A DNA stretch of 38,985 nt from Nemertoderma westbladi (GCA_032718475.1 JAUCBJ010003890.1:1-38985); one strand, 5' to 3'. Shown: positions 17,791 through 28,272, counted from the first letter of the stretch. Notes: generated from the letters alone by a model not told the origin. Numbers and translations are program-made.

Positions 17791-17854
17791 AGATTTTTCT
17801 ACAAATCTGTATCATATTGCTTGAAATTTGAAACACCACTCACTAGTTCCACTC

Positions 17855-18518
17855 GGTATTAGTATTGCCTGTGACCCCACTTTTTGATGAAAAAAACTAG
17901 CTAGTAATTTATGATATACTAGCTACATATGTTGGTATTATGTTTGCCCCACTCAAGTTCTACATTCTGGAACATTTTTCTTGTGTTGCTATGGTAACCA
18001 AGTGTTGTAAATAATGATTTATTGAAGGTTAATCGAATATGTTATTTAATGAATATAACAATGTAAATTGATTAGTTTTTTGTTTTTGAACTGAATTAAA
18101 CAGATTTCTATAATTCGCTATTGTTTATTAGTGTTATCAGTTTGCTGAATGGGGCCTCCCTGTTGTAATTTCGCCACCAAAATTCAGCGAGATGATTCTG
18201 TAACAGGTTCTTATTGGTTCCTCTCTTGTTCCTCATCAAGCCTAGCTTGGCATGTCCCCACATCCCTTCTATCCGCTGGGTATGAGCGCCATCATTAACA
18301 TGGTCAAAAAATGTATCAAAAATTTGGTGCCAAAAATTTGGTTTTGAAATTTTAAAAACAGTAGCTACCTAAAAAAAAAACACTAGCTACCATAAAAAAT
18401 CAATAGCTAACGTCTCACAGAAGATGACATTTATATTCTAAATCAAAAAACCTCAAGATAATAGCCATTAACATGGTCAAATAAATGGTCAAAAAGTGGG
18501 GTCACAGGCCATAATACC
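17855..18518 (-). mobile_element. Merlin (IS1016/ISXO2-type) DNA transposon, internally deleted, 8-bp TSD
   Basis: Inverted ends: GGTATTA, a short variable spacer, then GCCTGTGACCCCACTTTTTG at the left; the reverse complement of the right end reads GGTATTATG then GCCTGTGACCCCACTTTTTG. Perfect 8-bp duplication TTCCACTC at 17847-17854 and 18519-18526. Inside is the C-terminal part of an ISXO2-like DDE transposase on the minus strand (18108-18308). Merlin elements make 8- to 9-bp duplications, which fits. At 664 bp it is far too short for a full transposase, so it depends on another copy. Confidence 0.8.
18108..18308 (-). pseudogene. ISXO2-like/Merlin transposase C-terminal fragment
   Basis: The minus frame reads FDHVNDGAHTQRIEGMWGHA, then NKNLLQNHLAEFWWRNYNRE and ends SELQ-like with stop at 18108-18110. 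The pattern D-G-x-HTQ-x-IE-x-x-W-x-x-x-K ... L-x-EF-W-RNYNR is the end of the ISXO2/IS1016 DDE domain and includes its catalytic Glu. Upstream of residue FDH the sequence is AT-rich and non-coding, so the first two catalytic acids are deleted. Confidence 0.75.
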
Positions 18519-18539
18519 TTCCACTCACCGTCGATGACC

Positions 18540-18778
18540 CCATGATGCCGGAATTTTCGATTTTGCCTTTAAATTATTTTTGTAAGCGTTTTTAAAAAGT
18601 GTCTTTTGCGAAATCGCACCTTCCGTATCGTGGCCATTCTTCACATTAGTCGTAATTCATATCATTAAAAAGCTTGCGTTGCAAGGATTCCAAATACGTA
18701 ACAATATCTGAATTTCGTTGAGAAACAGCTGAGATATAGGCGTTCAAAGATTGCAATAATTATCGTTCGCTGCAGGCC
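18540..18778. other. no gene seen
   Basis: No ORF or repeat that I can support. Confidence 0.4.
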
Positions 18779-18840
18779 ATTTATTCTATTTAATAAATAC
18801 ACAAAATTCTAGAATTGTGTATTTATTAAATAGAATAAAT
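18779..18840. repeat. 62-bp near-perfect palindrome
   Basis: ATTTATTCTATTTAATAAAT then ACACAA, centre AATTCTAGAATT, and the mirror arm; the only flaw is a 2-base bulge (AA). It would form a cruciform or a long hairpin. It supplies the stop codon of the Gln-rich frame, suggesting that an insertion truncated that gene. Confidence 0.9.
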
Positions 18841-19927
18841 TTCTCTGTGCCGAATACTGTTCTCTTTTAAAGAGTATGTTTCTTCCGAATAACTTGGTAA
18901 ATGTGTTGACAAATGGCCTCCTACATGTGAATGCTTTGGCGTAGCCCCTTGTTCTTCCCAAGAAGTTCCTAACGAAATATGATCCAATCCGACCATACCG
19001 GTATTTGTGCGTATTGGGTGTAACTGCTGAGTATGAGGTGTACTCAGTTGCCTTGGTTGAAATGCTACCAGTTGCCTAGGTTGAATTGCTCCATGTTGCC
19101 TCGGTTGAATGGCTCCCTGTTGCATCGGTTGACTTGCTCCCTGTTGCATAGGTTGAATTACTCTCTGTTGCATAGTTTGAAGTGCTCCGAGTTGCATATG
19201 TTGAATTGCTGCCTGTTGCCTAGGTTGAAGTGCTCCCAGTTGCATAGGATGAATTACTCTCTGTTGCATAGTTTGAAGTGCTCCGAGTTGCATATGTTGA
19301 ATTGCTCCCTGTGGCATAGGTTGAAGAGTTCCCTGTTGCATAGGTTGAGTTTGAACCATATGCTGTTGCCTAATCTGAGTGTTTATCATTGGTAAGGTGA
19401 CATGCGGTACTTCTGCTTGCATACTGTTCGGGTATGGCTCATGTATGGAGGCCGGATGACTTTGTACTGTACCAAGAACCCATGCCCCATCTTAACTGTT
19501 TACCCAGCGGCTGTGCTCACCTGGACTAGTTTTTAGAATTCTCGCCGTTATTTCTACAAGTTCTTTTTTCCATGTTTCAGCAAATGTATCGAGTTCACTG
19601 TCAAGATTATGTAAACTTTACAAGTGGTGTATCTGCTGACTGAGACTATGTTTCTTCAATATATCAAGTTGTTTCCTTAAAAGCAACTCCCATTTATTAA
19701 GTAATTCTTCCAGGTTTCTCTCTCTGGCAGTATTTGATATCTCTTGTGAATTGCTCTGTTTTACTACATATGCCACCAACCTTCCATATATTAATTATGT
19801 TGTGTTGTTCTAATTTATTGTGGATTTCTTGTAATTTTGCTCTACAATTGTCATCTATGTAGGTATATTTATATTTTAGCATTGAAAATAGATTACGTAT
19901 ATAGGCCACATAATTCTCCCCTTCCAT
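18826..19927 (-). pseudogene. Gln-rich tandem-repeat gene, broken
   Basis: ATG at 19927 opens MEGENYVAYIRNLFSMLKYK, then CRAKLQEIHNKLEQHNIINI. Near 19715-19735 the coding signal shifts frame and continues NTARERNLEELLNKWELLLR, then KQLDILKKHSLSQQIHHL, a stop (19618-19620), DSELDTFAETWKKELVEITA, and another stop (19492-19494). It then runs into an open 198-codon segment with 12 repeats of 8 residues (GAIQPMQQ type; 24-bp units). Helical, charged, coiled-coil-like N-terminal part plus Gln/Met-rich repeats. One frameshift and two stops show decay, unless introns were missed. Function unknown. Confidence 0.5.
19031..19360. repeat. 24-bp minisatellite (12 copies)
   Basis: Units such as TGAATTGCTCCCTGTTGCATAGGT, in a 72-bp higher-order pattern, seen by the repeated triplet GAIQHMQL-GALQTMQQ-RVI on the minus strand. 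Encodes the Gln-rich part of the broken gene. Confidence 0.85.
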
Positions 19928-19949
19928 GCTGTGACGACATTGGCCTACT

Positions 19950-20970
19950 GGTGCACTTTATCAGTGCACTTTTAATCCTTTCAGCTAGTTAGCTGACTAC
20001 ATACCTAAGTACTGCAGTAAAGCATAATTATTTAATGAAGAAGGCCTTTTTAATTATTCCATGGACCGGTAGAACAAATATTTTTTATTCTAGAAAGTTT
20101 TTTAAAACTTTGTCAAATTTCATGACAACCTAATGTTATTGTATTTGTCATATTGACTATATATACGTCTTTGTTCATAAAATAGGACTTTATTTGTTTT
20201 GTTGTAAGTCACTTTTTTGTCAAATTCGTTGACAAGTTTGAAAAAAAAGAACACTTTATTTGAAAAAGGCTCGTTTTCTCACTAATATTTTTATTTTAAA
20301 AATTAAGTTAATTAATCTAAAGTTTTTTCATTAATTGTTCTGAAAAATTAGTTTAAAAAAGTATTTTTTTAACGAATTTTGTGGAAAATTAGTAAAAAAA
20401 AGTATTTTTTTAAACTAATTTTGTGGAAAATTAGTAAAAAAAAGTATTTTTTTAAACTAATTTTTCATCATACAGCTCACACATTAAGAAAATGAAACTA
20501 AATTGTTTATACCGGGACCGGTACGGATATCGACAGGTACAGACGGCTGTAGACCACAATGTGTAAAAAAGAATTACCAGTACTTTAGATAGATAAATGT
20601 AAATAAACAATTTGTACTATGTTTGTAAACAGTAAGACAAGTAGATTAGTACCCTAGTACATATTACTCTACAATTATAATGCCGGTACTTGAATTGGAG
20701 TCAGGGCCATCCAGCAGAATGGCAGCGAGAAGTACCGGACCTATGGTACTGTAGGCCACAGGCCTAATACAATAATAGTAACATCCTTCTTTACAATCTG
20801 GCTGGAGGTGCTCCACAATTTGAATAAGAAGGCTGACGCTAAGAAGATTTGGGTCCTACAAATTACCCAAATTACATACAATATAATAAGTAATCCATAG
20901 GAATTTACAAATTTTTTTGGGCCACCCTAATGTAGATCTATTGATCGTCATCTTATTAGTTTATCTTAAC
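19950..20970. other. no gene seen (intron end)
   Basis: AT-rich. Contains a small tandem repeat of about 42 bp (20350-20465: gtattttttt, aaactaattt, tgtggaaaat, tagt, poly-A), whose halves are also inverted copies of each other. No ORF. Confidence 0.6.
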
Positions 20971-20976
20971 TTATAG

Positions 20977-21266
20977 GAACGAGGTGTCAGCATTAAATCC
21001 ACGCCGGTCTCTCTCCTGCTCCAAGACTCAAAATGCAAGTCGTACCTCCTCAACGTGATTGACACCCCGGGTCACGTGAACTTCTCCGACGAAGTAACCG
21101 CTGCGTTTCGTCTCTGCGACGGGGTGTTGGTGGTTGTTGACGCCGCCGAGGGCGTCATGATGAACACCGAGCGAGTAATAAAGCACTCGGCCCAACAGCG
21201 ACTCAGTGTGGCGGTCTGTATTAATAAGATCGATCGATTGATTTTGGAGTTAAAACTACCGCCCAG
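20977..21266 (+). CDS. EFTUD2: EFTUD2 internal exon c: switch regions, G3 and G4
   Basis: A 290-bp exon starting after cttatag with [10 protein letters not shown] (switch I/G2 threonine) and continuing to [12 protein letters not shown] (G3/switch II). [18 protein letters not shown] follows, then [16 protein letters not shown] (G4 NKID). It ends with AG of a split Ser codon before donor gttggt. Every residue expected for GTP binding is present. The exon is clearly more GC-rich than the flanking intron. [14 protein letters not shown] is slightly diverged from the vertebrate version, consistent with a distant animal lineage rather than a pseudogene: there is no frame break. Confidence 0.97.
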
Positions 21267-21393
21267 GTTGGTGTGTTACGGTCAGGTTATTGTAGTTTAA
21301 TGTATATCTGTAGTGTTCACAAAGTTTTGCTTTCCTGTGAGTTTTTGATTTGGTTATACTTATGAGGAATTGAGAAACCGGCGGGAGGGGGGA

Positions 21394-21408
21394 GGGGGGG
21401 GGGGGGGG
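21394..21408. repeat. G15 homopolymer in the short EFTUD2 intron
   Basis: Ends about 63 bp upstream of the acceptor of exon d, in an intron of only 205 bp. Confidence 0.95.
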
Positions 21409-21471
21409 CGCTTTTCCAAATCCCATTTCCGCGAATTGGTCATTTAATTGTTATTATGATTGTTTCCATAG

Positions 21472-21631
21472 TGACGCGTATTACAAGCTGCGGCACATTG
21501 TAGACGAAGTTAACGGCCTACTCAATCTCTATTCCGACGAAACAGCCTACCAACTCAACCCATTGCTAGGCAACGTATGTTTCGCTTCCTCCAAGTACTC
21601 TTTCTGTTTCACTCTCTATTCTTTTGCAAAG
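21472..21631 (+). CDS. EFTUD2: EFTUD2 internal exon d: end of GTPase domain
   Basis: A 160-bp exon after tttccatag; the first base completes a split Ser codon, then [40 protein letters not shown], and the end [11 protein letters not shown] before a consensus gtgagt donor. The FASSKYSF stretch is the G5-equivalent region. The intron before it is only 205 bp, but contains a 15-G run at 21394-21408. The next exon lies 10.3 kb away. Confidence 0.97.
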
Positions 21632-22102
21632 GTGAGTCACGATGAGTCACACAACTCGCTTCACTCCATGATTCACTCCGAAGTGTTGACCAATACTACA
21701 TATTAATTCAGGGTGTCGAACAAAATCCACTACAAAATCCATTACAAAAAGTCGAAAAAAAGAAAAAAAAAATTACACCGGGAAAAACCTGGAAAATGCC
21801 TAGGAAAAATATCATGTAACCAGGAATTTTTCATATTTTGAACAACATGTTCAAAGTTGGTAAAGTTAGTAAAATAATTACCGATTTTTTATTTATTATT
21901 TTTATTTATTTACTATTGTAATTAATATCAATCAATATTAATTAAACAACAATTAAAATTACCTAGAAATAATCCCACCACCATATTTGACTGCTACTGT
22001 ACCGTGAGGCAGATAAAAATTGATACAATTAAGGCTTTCTGGATTTGTCCGTATGCCCTACACCCTGGTTAGTCCGAGTTGCGATACACCAACACTACCG
22101 CA

Positions 22103-24273
22103 CTACACAACAAAGTCTATCCAGACACTCTGGATGGTTGTGGTCTGTGACGAGGAGGTCGATACATTCCCGAAGTCATGGGCCAACTCGACAGCTGGGT
22201 TTGGGAGCCCCAAGGATGGGAACAGGTTTTCGGAAAGAGAAGAGCAGGCTGCCGCAGACGCCAGGAGGGCAGAGGGTGCGAGCTGCACCGCTGAACTCAG
22301 TCCGAGACAAACCACCCGAGTAGGGAGGCAGGCCTGGGTCCATGCGCGGTCCTCAATCCATGTATTTGCGACCTGTTGCAAGGCCCCTCTTAGGATAGAG
22401 TTATACTCCCAGAGCAGGGTAGGGAAGCGGAAGCAGGGCGCCGTCCGAAGGAAATAAGTAAGCCATGGAATTGCAAACGAGTTCCTCGCCAGGAAAAACC
22501 CATGGTGGGCATTGAGGAGTGGCAGTCGACCAGCAAGCGTCGACAGATCACTCACCTTGGATACCGCAGGCAACTCTCGATGGCTGAGTCTCCAATCGGG
22601 GCACCGAGCATGGTCAGCTCAGCTAACTGTCGATACTGGATTCGCAGACACGGTCAAACTCTGCTCGGATTAGGGTGCGAGACTCCTCTGAATCTCGCCC
22701 TAGGAAGAACAGGTCGCTCTTCCCAGGGTTTATCACCAACGCGCACCTCCTCCCCTCTTCATTTACCCTCACCAGGTCCCGGAGAACCACCCGATAATCA
22801 TCTGGTAGGTTCCCATCATCCAGGTACCAGATATTGAATGATGACTCCAACGATTGGATGATGGGGTTTAGGGTGTCGCCAGAGTGGGGGTCCATCAGAG
22901 TCTCCCTGTTGAACTCCCTCATCGGAGAGGATAGTCTGGTCTCCATGGAGGAGGAAGGAGGCTTCCCCATAAGCAGTGAGAGTGTAAGTGTTGTTCGTGT
23001 ATTGTTTCCAACATGGAGTCCCGGCGGATCGAATTAAACGCATTGCTGAAGTCTACTTTCATTCAGCAATACTGTCCCTGGTCTGTTATCAGTAGTCGTC
23101 AGAGCTCTCACAGCATGGGCCGCTGCCTCTGCCCCCAACATACATCCAATTCCTAGCTGGACCGATCCATAAGTTTGGGTGCGCTCTTCCGCCACTAAAT
23201 ATCCTGCAAACTTGGAGCAAAGCCGCCGAATGGTTACACCAACCGCGAATGCCTCCACATGTCTTTGTAAACGCGAAGAGGTTCGCCCCGAAGAAGCTAG
23301 GGCGGATAACAACTGGCACCTCGCCCGCAATCGTGACATTAACAAACTTCGTGAGGAAATAAAGCAGTCGCCCTGCGGCCTCACCCTTGGTTGGGTTTAT
23401 CACATCCTTCAAAATCTGTGGCCTCATCCCATCTGGACCACACGCACTGCCGCAGGGAAAAGACGAAATCAACTTCCGGAGGATGGCGGGTGAACTAGGA
23501 CTAGCGGATGGATGTACTGGCGGTGGTGAATCTCTCCTGTCGGCTGGTCGATGCGGATGCTTCCCTTGTAGTTTCTCGAGGGTCTCAGGGGTGTCCGGGG
23601 CGATTGTTTCCTTGGAGGAGGCCAACCTGATTGCACCCTTTACATCCCCCTCCCCTCCTCAATCTTCTCAGCTACAGCAGAGGCGAGGCGGACTGAATCT
23701 GCGGCATTCTTATGACGACGGGTGGCTGGGGGGCGAGGCGATGGCACATTTAATCCAGCTTGGGTGGAGTTGCGGTAGTCGGCGATACGGTGGTTAACCT
23801 GGGAAGCGAGGGATTGTTGGTGCTTCCTTCCCCCTCTACGGGGTGCAGGGATGCAGCAGTTACCAACCAAGAGCAGTCTGGTCCAGCGAAGTACATCTTC
23901 GTCTTGTATCCTCTTGTGTATAATCCTGATCAGTGGAGCTGTTAGCATCTACATTGGAAGGTCCCAGGGAAGGGGGCAGAATCTCTGGAGGGCCATCTGA
24001 CCCAGGACAACGGTGGGCTACTGGACTATGGACGCGTAGGATACCATTAAACTTTATGACCGCCATCCTCGCACAGACCGGACAAACTCCGCTCGAGAGT
24101 GTGGAGCGATCGCCGACATCACCGACGGTAAAGGTATTATACTGGGAAGATGCTGACTGAGAGCTGGGTTGCATCCGGCTGGGGGACACCCGACATTGAC
24201 CTTGGGACATCCGACCTCGACTTGGGGACAACCTACTTGGACTTGGGGAGAACTGACGCTGACCTGGGGACAT
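22103..24273 (-). mobile_element. zinc-finger/YLDDG-type non-LTR retroelement, broken, GC-rich
   Basis: Order on the minus strand: a zinc-finger-like ORF with CPVCARM...HRCPGSDGPP (23860-24273), a segment WTRLLLVGNCCIPAPRRGGR with RLASAVAEKIEEG (23640-23948), the RT (22620-23625) and the C-terminal region with HHGFFLARNSFAIP and LLWEYNSILRGAL...LSSAVQLAPSALLASAAA (22103-22573). At least five frame breaks. The block is much more GC-rich than the flanking intron, a sign of an introduced element. Such RTs, with a weak zinc finger before them, are widespread in marine invertebrates; the exact clade (R2/NeSL-like or other) is not decidable by eye. The 3' end is truncated near 22030-22100. Confidence 0.75.
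22623..23625 (-). pseudogene. reverse transcriptase of the YLDDG-type element, multiple frameshifts
   Basis: LRKLISSFPCGSACGPDGMR (fingers) opens the domain, then, after a frame change, LGIGCMLGAEAAAHAVRALT (palm A region). It continues AFNS-type MRLIRSAGTPCW, then ASFLLHGDQTILSDEGVQQG (motif B, GVQQGD), and after another frame change SFNIWYLDDGNLPDDYRVVL (YLDD catalytic motif) with CALVINPGKSDLFFLG. All core RT motifs are recognisable but no single frame is intact. Confidence 0.8.
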
Positions 24274-25218
24274 CCAATACTGACCTGGGGATGCCAGACG
24301 CTAACATGGGGACACCCGACGCTGACCACGTGACACCCGACGCTGACCTGGTGACACCCGACGCCGACATGGACTTCGGGATACCCGGTACTGGCCTGGG
24401 GACACTTGAGGCTGACCCATGGACACCTGATGCTGACATGGGGATACCCGACGCTGACCTGGGGACACCCGATGCCGACATGGACTTCGGGATACCTGAC
24501 GCTGGCCTGGGGACACCTGAGGCTGACCTGGGGACACCCAATGCCGACATGGACTTCGGGATACCTGACGCTGACCTGGGGACACCCGAGGCTGACCTGG
24601 GAACGCCCATCGCCAACATGGACATCGGGATACCCGACACTGACCTGGGGACATCCGACGCTGACCTGGTGACACCCGACGCTGACCTGGGAACGCCCAT
24701 CGCCAACATGGACATCGGGATACCCGACACTGACCTGGGGACATCCGACGCTGACCTGGTGACACCCGACGTCGACATGGACTTCGGGATATCCGACGCT
24801 GACCTGGTGACACCCGACGTCGACATGGACTTCGGGATATCCGACGCTGACCTGGGAACACCCGTCGCCGACATGGACTTCGGGATACCTGACGCTGGCC
24901 TGGGGACACCCGAGGCTGACCTGGGGACGCGCGACGCTGACCTGGGGACACCCGATGCTGACCAGGGGACACCCTTTGCCGACATGGACTTCGGGATACC
25001 CGACTGCTGGCACCTGGGGACACCTGAGGCTGACCTGGGGACGCGCGACGCTGACCTGGGGACACCTGAGGCTTGACCTGAGGACACCCGACACTGACCT
25101 GGGGACACCCGACGCTGACAAGGACTTGGGGGACACCTGAGGCTGACCTGGGGACACCCAACGCTGACCTGGGGACGCCCGACGCCGACATGGACTTCGG
25201 GATACCTGAAGCTGGCCT
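24175..25218. repeat. 21/24-bp minisatellite adjoining the retroelement
   Basis: About 1 kb of head-to-tail units of GACGCTGACCTGGGGACACC plus one base (21 bp), interspersed with 24-bp variants GACATGGACTTCGGGATACC plus four bases. Two 117-bp blocks are almost identical (near 24598-24714 and following). Unit lengths are multiples of three, so long frames are open on both strands (308 codons forward; 367, 326 and 291 reverse). The minus frame 24301-25281 has the same phase as the zinc-finger ORF and is separated from it by one stop at 24301. Confidence 0.9.
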
Positions 25219-25485
25219 AGTTGATTGATTGATTGATTGTATTAATATAATATATTGTGGCAAACCCACCACCACGCACAATCAAACTACAGTATTTATT
25301 TTTTATTAAACGCATACATGTTAGTATGATGGGGTGAGTTGAGAAAAGGCCAGAAGACCAGTGGGTAAGCCGAAGCTTGATAGGCACTGGCCTTCTGAGT
25401 AATAAAGTATAAGATAACATTAATAATAAGAATAAGAAATATTTTTTGAAAAGCAAGTAAAGAAATATTGTTATTATTATTTAAT

Positions 25486-25708
25486 GGGTAAGAGTAAAAC
25501 GCGGATCCGGATCCGGATTCTACATTTAACATTGTCCCTACGGAAGTCGATTTTTTTTACATTTTTATAACTCCCAAAAATAAAACTATAACCTGTTCTA
25601 TTGACTTTAGTTTATTGTTTTGGTTAAAATAACATGCCACTGTAACCTGATCCTTTCCCTTAATTGATAATTTTGGACCGGATCCGGATCCGCGTTTTAC
25701 ACCTAACC
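25486..25708. mobile_element. 223-bp MITE with 9-bp target duplication, sibling of the 5.7-kb fold-back element
   Basis: Left end GGGTAAGAGTAAAACGCGGA then TCCGGATCCGG; the right end reverse complement is GGTTAGGTGTAAAACGCGGA then TCCGGATCCGG. Flanked by a perfect 9-bp duplication TTATTTAAT (25477-25485 and 25709-25717). Interior shares TTTAACATTGTCCCTA...GGAAGTCGA and the dispersed 80-bp motif with the large element at 32867-38582. No coding capacity. A 9-bp duplication fits Mutator-like or Merlin-like transposases. Confidence 0.88.
25570..25665 (+). repeat. dispersed roughly 80-bp motif, copy 3 (inside the MITE)
   Basis: AACCTGTTCTATTGACTTTA, then GTTTATTGTTTTGGTTAAAA and CTGTAACCTGATCCTTTCCC; nearly identical to 35890-35975. 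Confidence 0.75.
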
Positions 25709-25735
25709 TTATTTAATACGGTACATTAAGGTTAA

Positions 25736-28272
25736 TTATCTTTTGTAGACTACAAGTAGGGAGTGTGAGGGCTGCTCTGATGTAGATAGTAGGTGATTTT
25801 TAAGTGCCTTAATGAACAGGTGCTTTTTTTTAATATTTTTAATATTATTTGGAATATCGTTGCATATTAAAGGACCGTTATACCGAATCGAGAATTGTCC
25901 TTTAACTGTGTTAAAACGTGGTATAAAAAAACCACTGTTAGTGTTCTGGCGAGTGTAACGGATATTTGACTTTCTAAATATGTTCGCTAATCCTACTGGA
26001 AGTTTATCATAATAGGCGTCAAACATTAATTTTCCTACATTAAGTTTGTATAGGGATTGCAACGGAAGTATTTGTAATTGTTTGTAGATAGGGATTGAAG
26101 GTACATCCCAATCGCTAAAAGTTATAGCTCGAATTATTTTGTTCACTTGAACCCGGATTTTTTTAGTATAAGTATCGAAGGAAGAATCCCACAGTTCCAG
26201 ACCGTATAATAATTTAGTGTGCACCAATGAAAAATAAATGGACTTTAATACATACAAAGGTAATTTGTAGTCCGGTCAATTAATCCGGTCAATTTTTTTT
26301 GATATAAGACAAGACAAATGAAGTTTGTCCCTTCCAGGACAAATTACTGACTGTCCAGAGATACGCCTAGATAGATGATAGATACAGATAGGCCTAGATA
26401 CTTTACAAGGTTACACTTTTTTTCAAATCGTGGTTCTTAATTTTAACTGTAGGGGCTGATTCCGTCGACTTATTTGTGAATAAACAGTAAACTGTTTTTG
26501 AGAGATTTAAAGATAATTTATTTGCTGCAAACCATTCATCGAGTTTTTCGAGGTCTAAGTTGATTATGTTTACCAGGTTATGGCAATTGTTATGGCTCCG
26601 TAGTCATCTATATATCATCTGCATAAAGTACACTGAGTAGCGATGTTACTGAGGGCAGGTCATTAATATATATTAAAAAGAGTAGAGGTCCCAATATTGA
26701 ACCCTGAGGAACGCCAGTCGTTATCGGAAGAAAGTCTGAGTACACTGAACCAATTTTAACACACTGCAAGCGTGAGGTAAGGTAACTAGAAAGGAATTGA
26801 TGTGGAATTCCTCTGATACCATAGACCTCTAACTTCTTCAGAAGCACCCTGTGGTCTACGGTATCGAAGGCTTTACGAAAATCAATAAACACAACACAAC
26901 ACATGAATATGATTGATTATTTAAAGCGGCCTGAAGCCGATAAGCAACATCAATTAGAGAACGAACAGTGGAATGACCTTGCCGAAAACCGTACTGATTT
27001 TTAACTAAAATTTGGAACTTGTTGAAAAAAGAAGACAACTGAGAAGCAACAATGATCTCGAGGGCTTTGCCAAAAACGGGAAGCAGATTAATTGGCCGGA
27101 AATTGGTTGGATCGAAGGGTGAACCATCTTTATGTATTGGAACTACAGCCGCACGTTTCAGAGAGTCCGGAAAGACTCCCCTTCCAGCCTTCGAATACAC
27201 ATGTTAAATATAAAACACAATTGCTTGACGATGTAAGGCGCTGCAATCTTTAACAACTTTACAGGGAATGGGTCATTAGATGATTTGCCATCTTTAAGAT
27301 CGTGGATAATTAAGGTTAACTCAGCTTCTGAGGTTTCAGTAAGAACAAATGAACGCATATTCGATTTTTTTATGTATGAAGTGGGATCCGGTTTACATCT
27401 GGAGTTTCCAATAGTAGACGCCAATTTTGGCCCAATTGAAGAGAAAAAACGATTAAACACGTTGCTTATTTCCACAGTGTCTGTTACTATATCCTTGGAT
27501 GTTGGGTCAATGACCTTTGTAGGACACTGTCTTTTGCCCTTATTAGATAGGATTCTGTTTATCACCTTCCAAACTTTTTTAGATTGACCTGCACAATTAA
27601 TTAATTCTGTGGCATAATATTGACGTTCAGCTGCACGAATTGCAGCTGTTAGATTAGAGTATTTCTGTAATATTTCTGTAATATAATTTTTGTAATATTC
27701 CAGCCACCAATAGTTGGGTGCTGGAGGTACCTCTTATACAAACTATTTTTTTTGTTAATTGACCTCAGAAGCGCAGGTGTACTGTAATCCAAGGCCCCAT
27801 TGGGTCAGCCTTATAGGTAGATCGTTTTAATGGTAGGTCTAAATTATTAGAACATATTTCACTAAACTTGCTATAGAAATCATTGTATAGCTCTGACGGT
27901 GAGTCAGTAGTAGATGAATTAATCTGGATATTTTTAATATCCTGCAGAAAAGCTTTCTTATTGAATTTAGAATAGTCGTAGCACATTTGTCCATTGGTTT
28001 GTTTATAGCAGTGTACATAATCTTGGGAAAAAAAAGCAAAAATTGGGCAGTGGTCGGATGACCCAACTTTGGATAAAAAAAACACCGGCAGATGAGAAAG
28101 TAGAGTTAAAATTAGAATAAACATGATCAATACATGAACGTGATTCTATATGAACCCTAGTTGGGTGATTAATTAGTTGTTGACAGTCATACTGTACCAA
28201 GCTTTGTGTAAATTCTACGTTGGCGGGAATAGATTTTAGAGTATCAACTATAGAATAGGATAAAAAAGTACT
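25736..28272 (-). mobile_element. CR1/L2-like non-LTR retrotransposon, 5'-truncated and broken
   Basis: Minus-strand LINE. Begins near 28272 inside the endonuclease (PTRVHIESRSCIDHVYSNFN, VGSSDHCPIFAFF: SDH motif), continues through the linker (NVFNRFFSSIGPKLAS), RT (26608-27200) and a C-terminal region (25736-26257) with LVHTKLLYGLELWDSS and NIRYTRQNTNSGFFIPRFNT. Several frameshifts and stops, including just after YADDI at 26608 and between 26257 and 26420. The 5' truncation is typical of target-primed integration. The 3' end lies about 20 bp from the TSD of the 223-bp MITE. Confidence 0.88.
26420..27565 (-). pseudogene. CR1/L2-like reverse transcriptase, frameshifted
   Basis: Linker and fingers AELTLIIHDLKDGKSSNDPF, then SLKRAAVVPIHKDGSPFDPT, FRPINLLPVFGKALEIIVAS and NQYGFRQGHSTVRSLIDVAY. 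After a frame change come [20 protein letters not shown] (palm A), [20 protein letters not shown] (motif B) and [10 protein letters not shown] (catalytic), followed by a stop. The thumb (DLEKLDEWFAANKLSLNLSK) is readable in another frame at about 26480-26570. Not translatable as one protein. Confidence 0.88.

Larger units (their letters stand above)
10782..20976 (+). other. EFTUD2: EFTUD2 intron (10.2 kb), transposon-filled
   Basis: Bounded by gttatc and ttatag. It contains a MITE, GACA satellite, a TIR element with a nested LINE, a Merlin-type element and a broken Gln-rich gene, each listed separately. Confidence 0.9.

Noticed and set aside
22020-22457. Forward frames at 22020-22457 and 22045-22323
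   Set aside because: Shadow frames of the minus-strand retroelement C-terminal region, which has clear homologous pattern (LARNSFAIP, QLAPSALLASAA).
24150-25076. 308-codon forward frame DLGTPDADMDFG type
   Set aside because: Product of the 21/24-bp minisatellite; no domain at either end. The minus frame instead joins in phase with a zinc-finger ORF.
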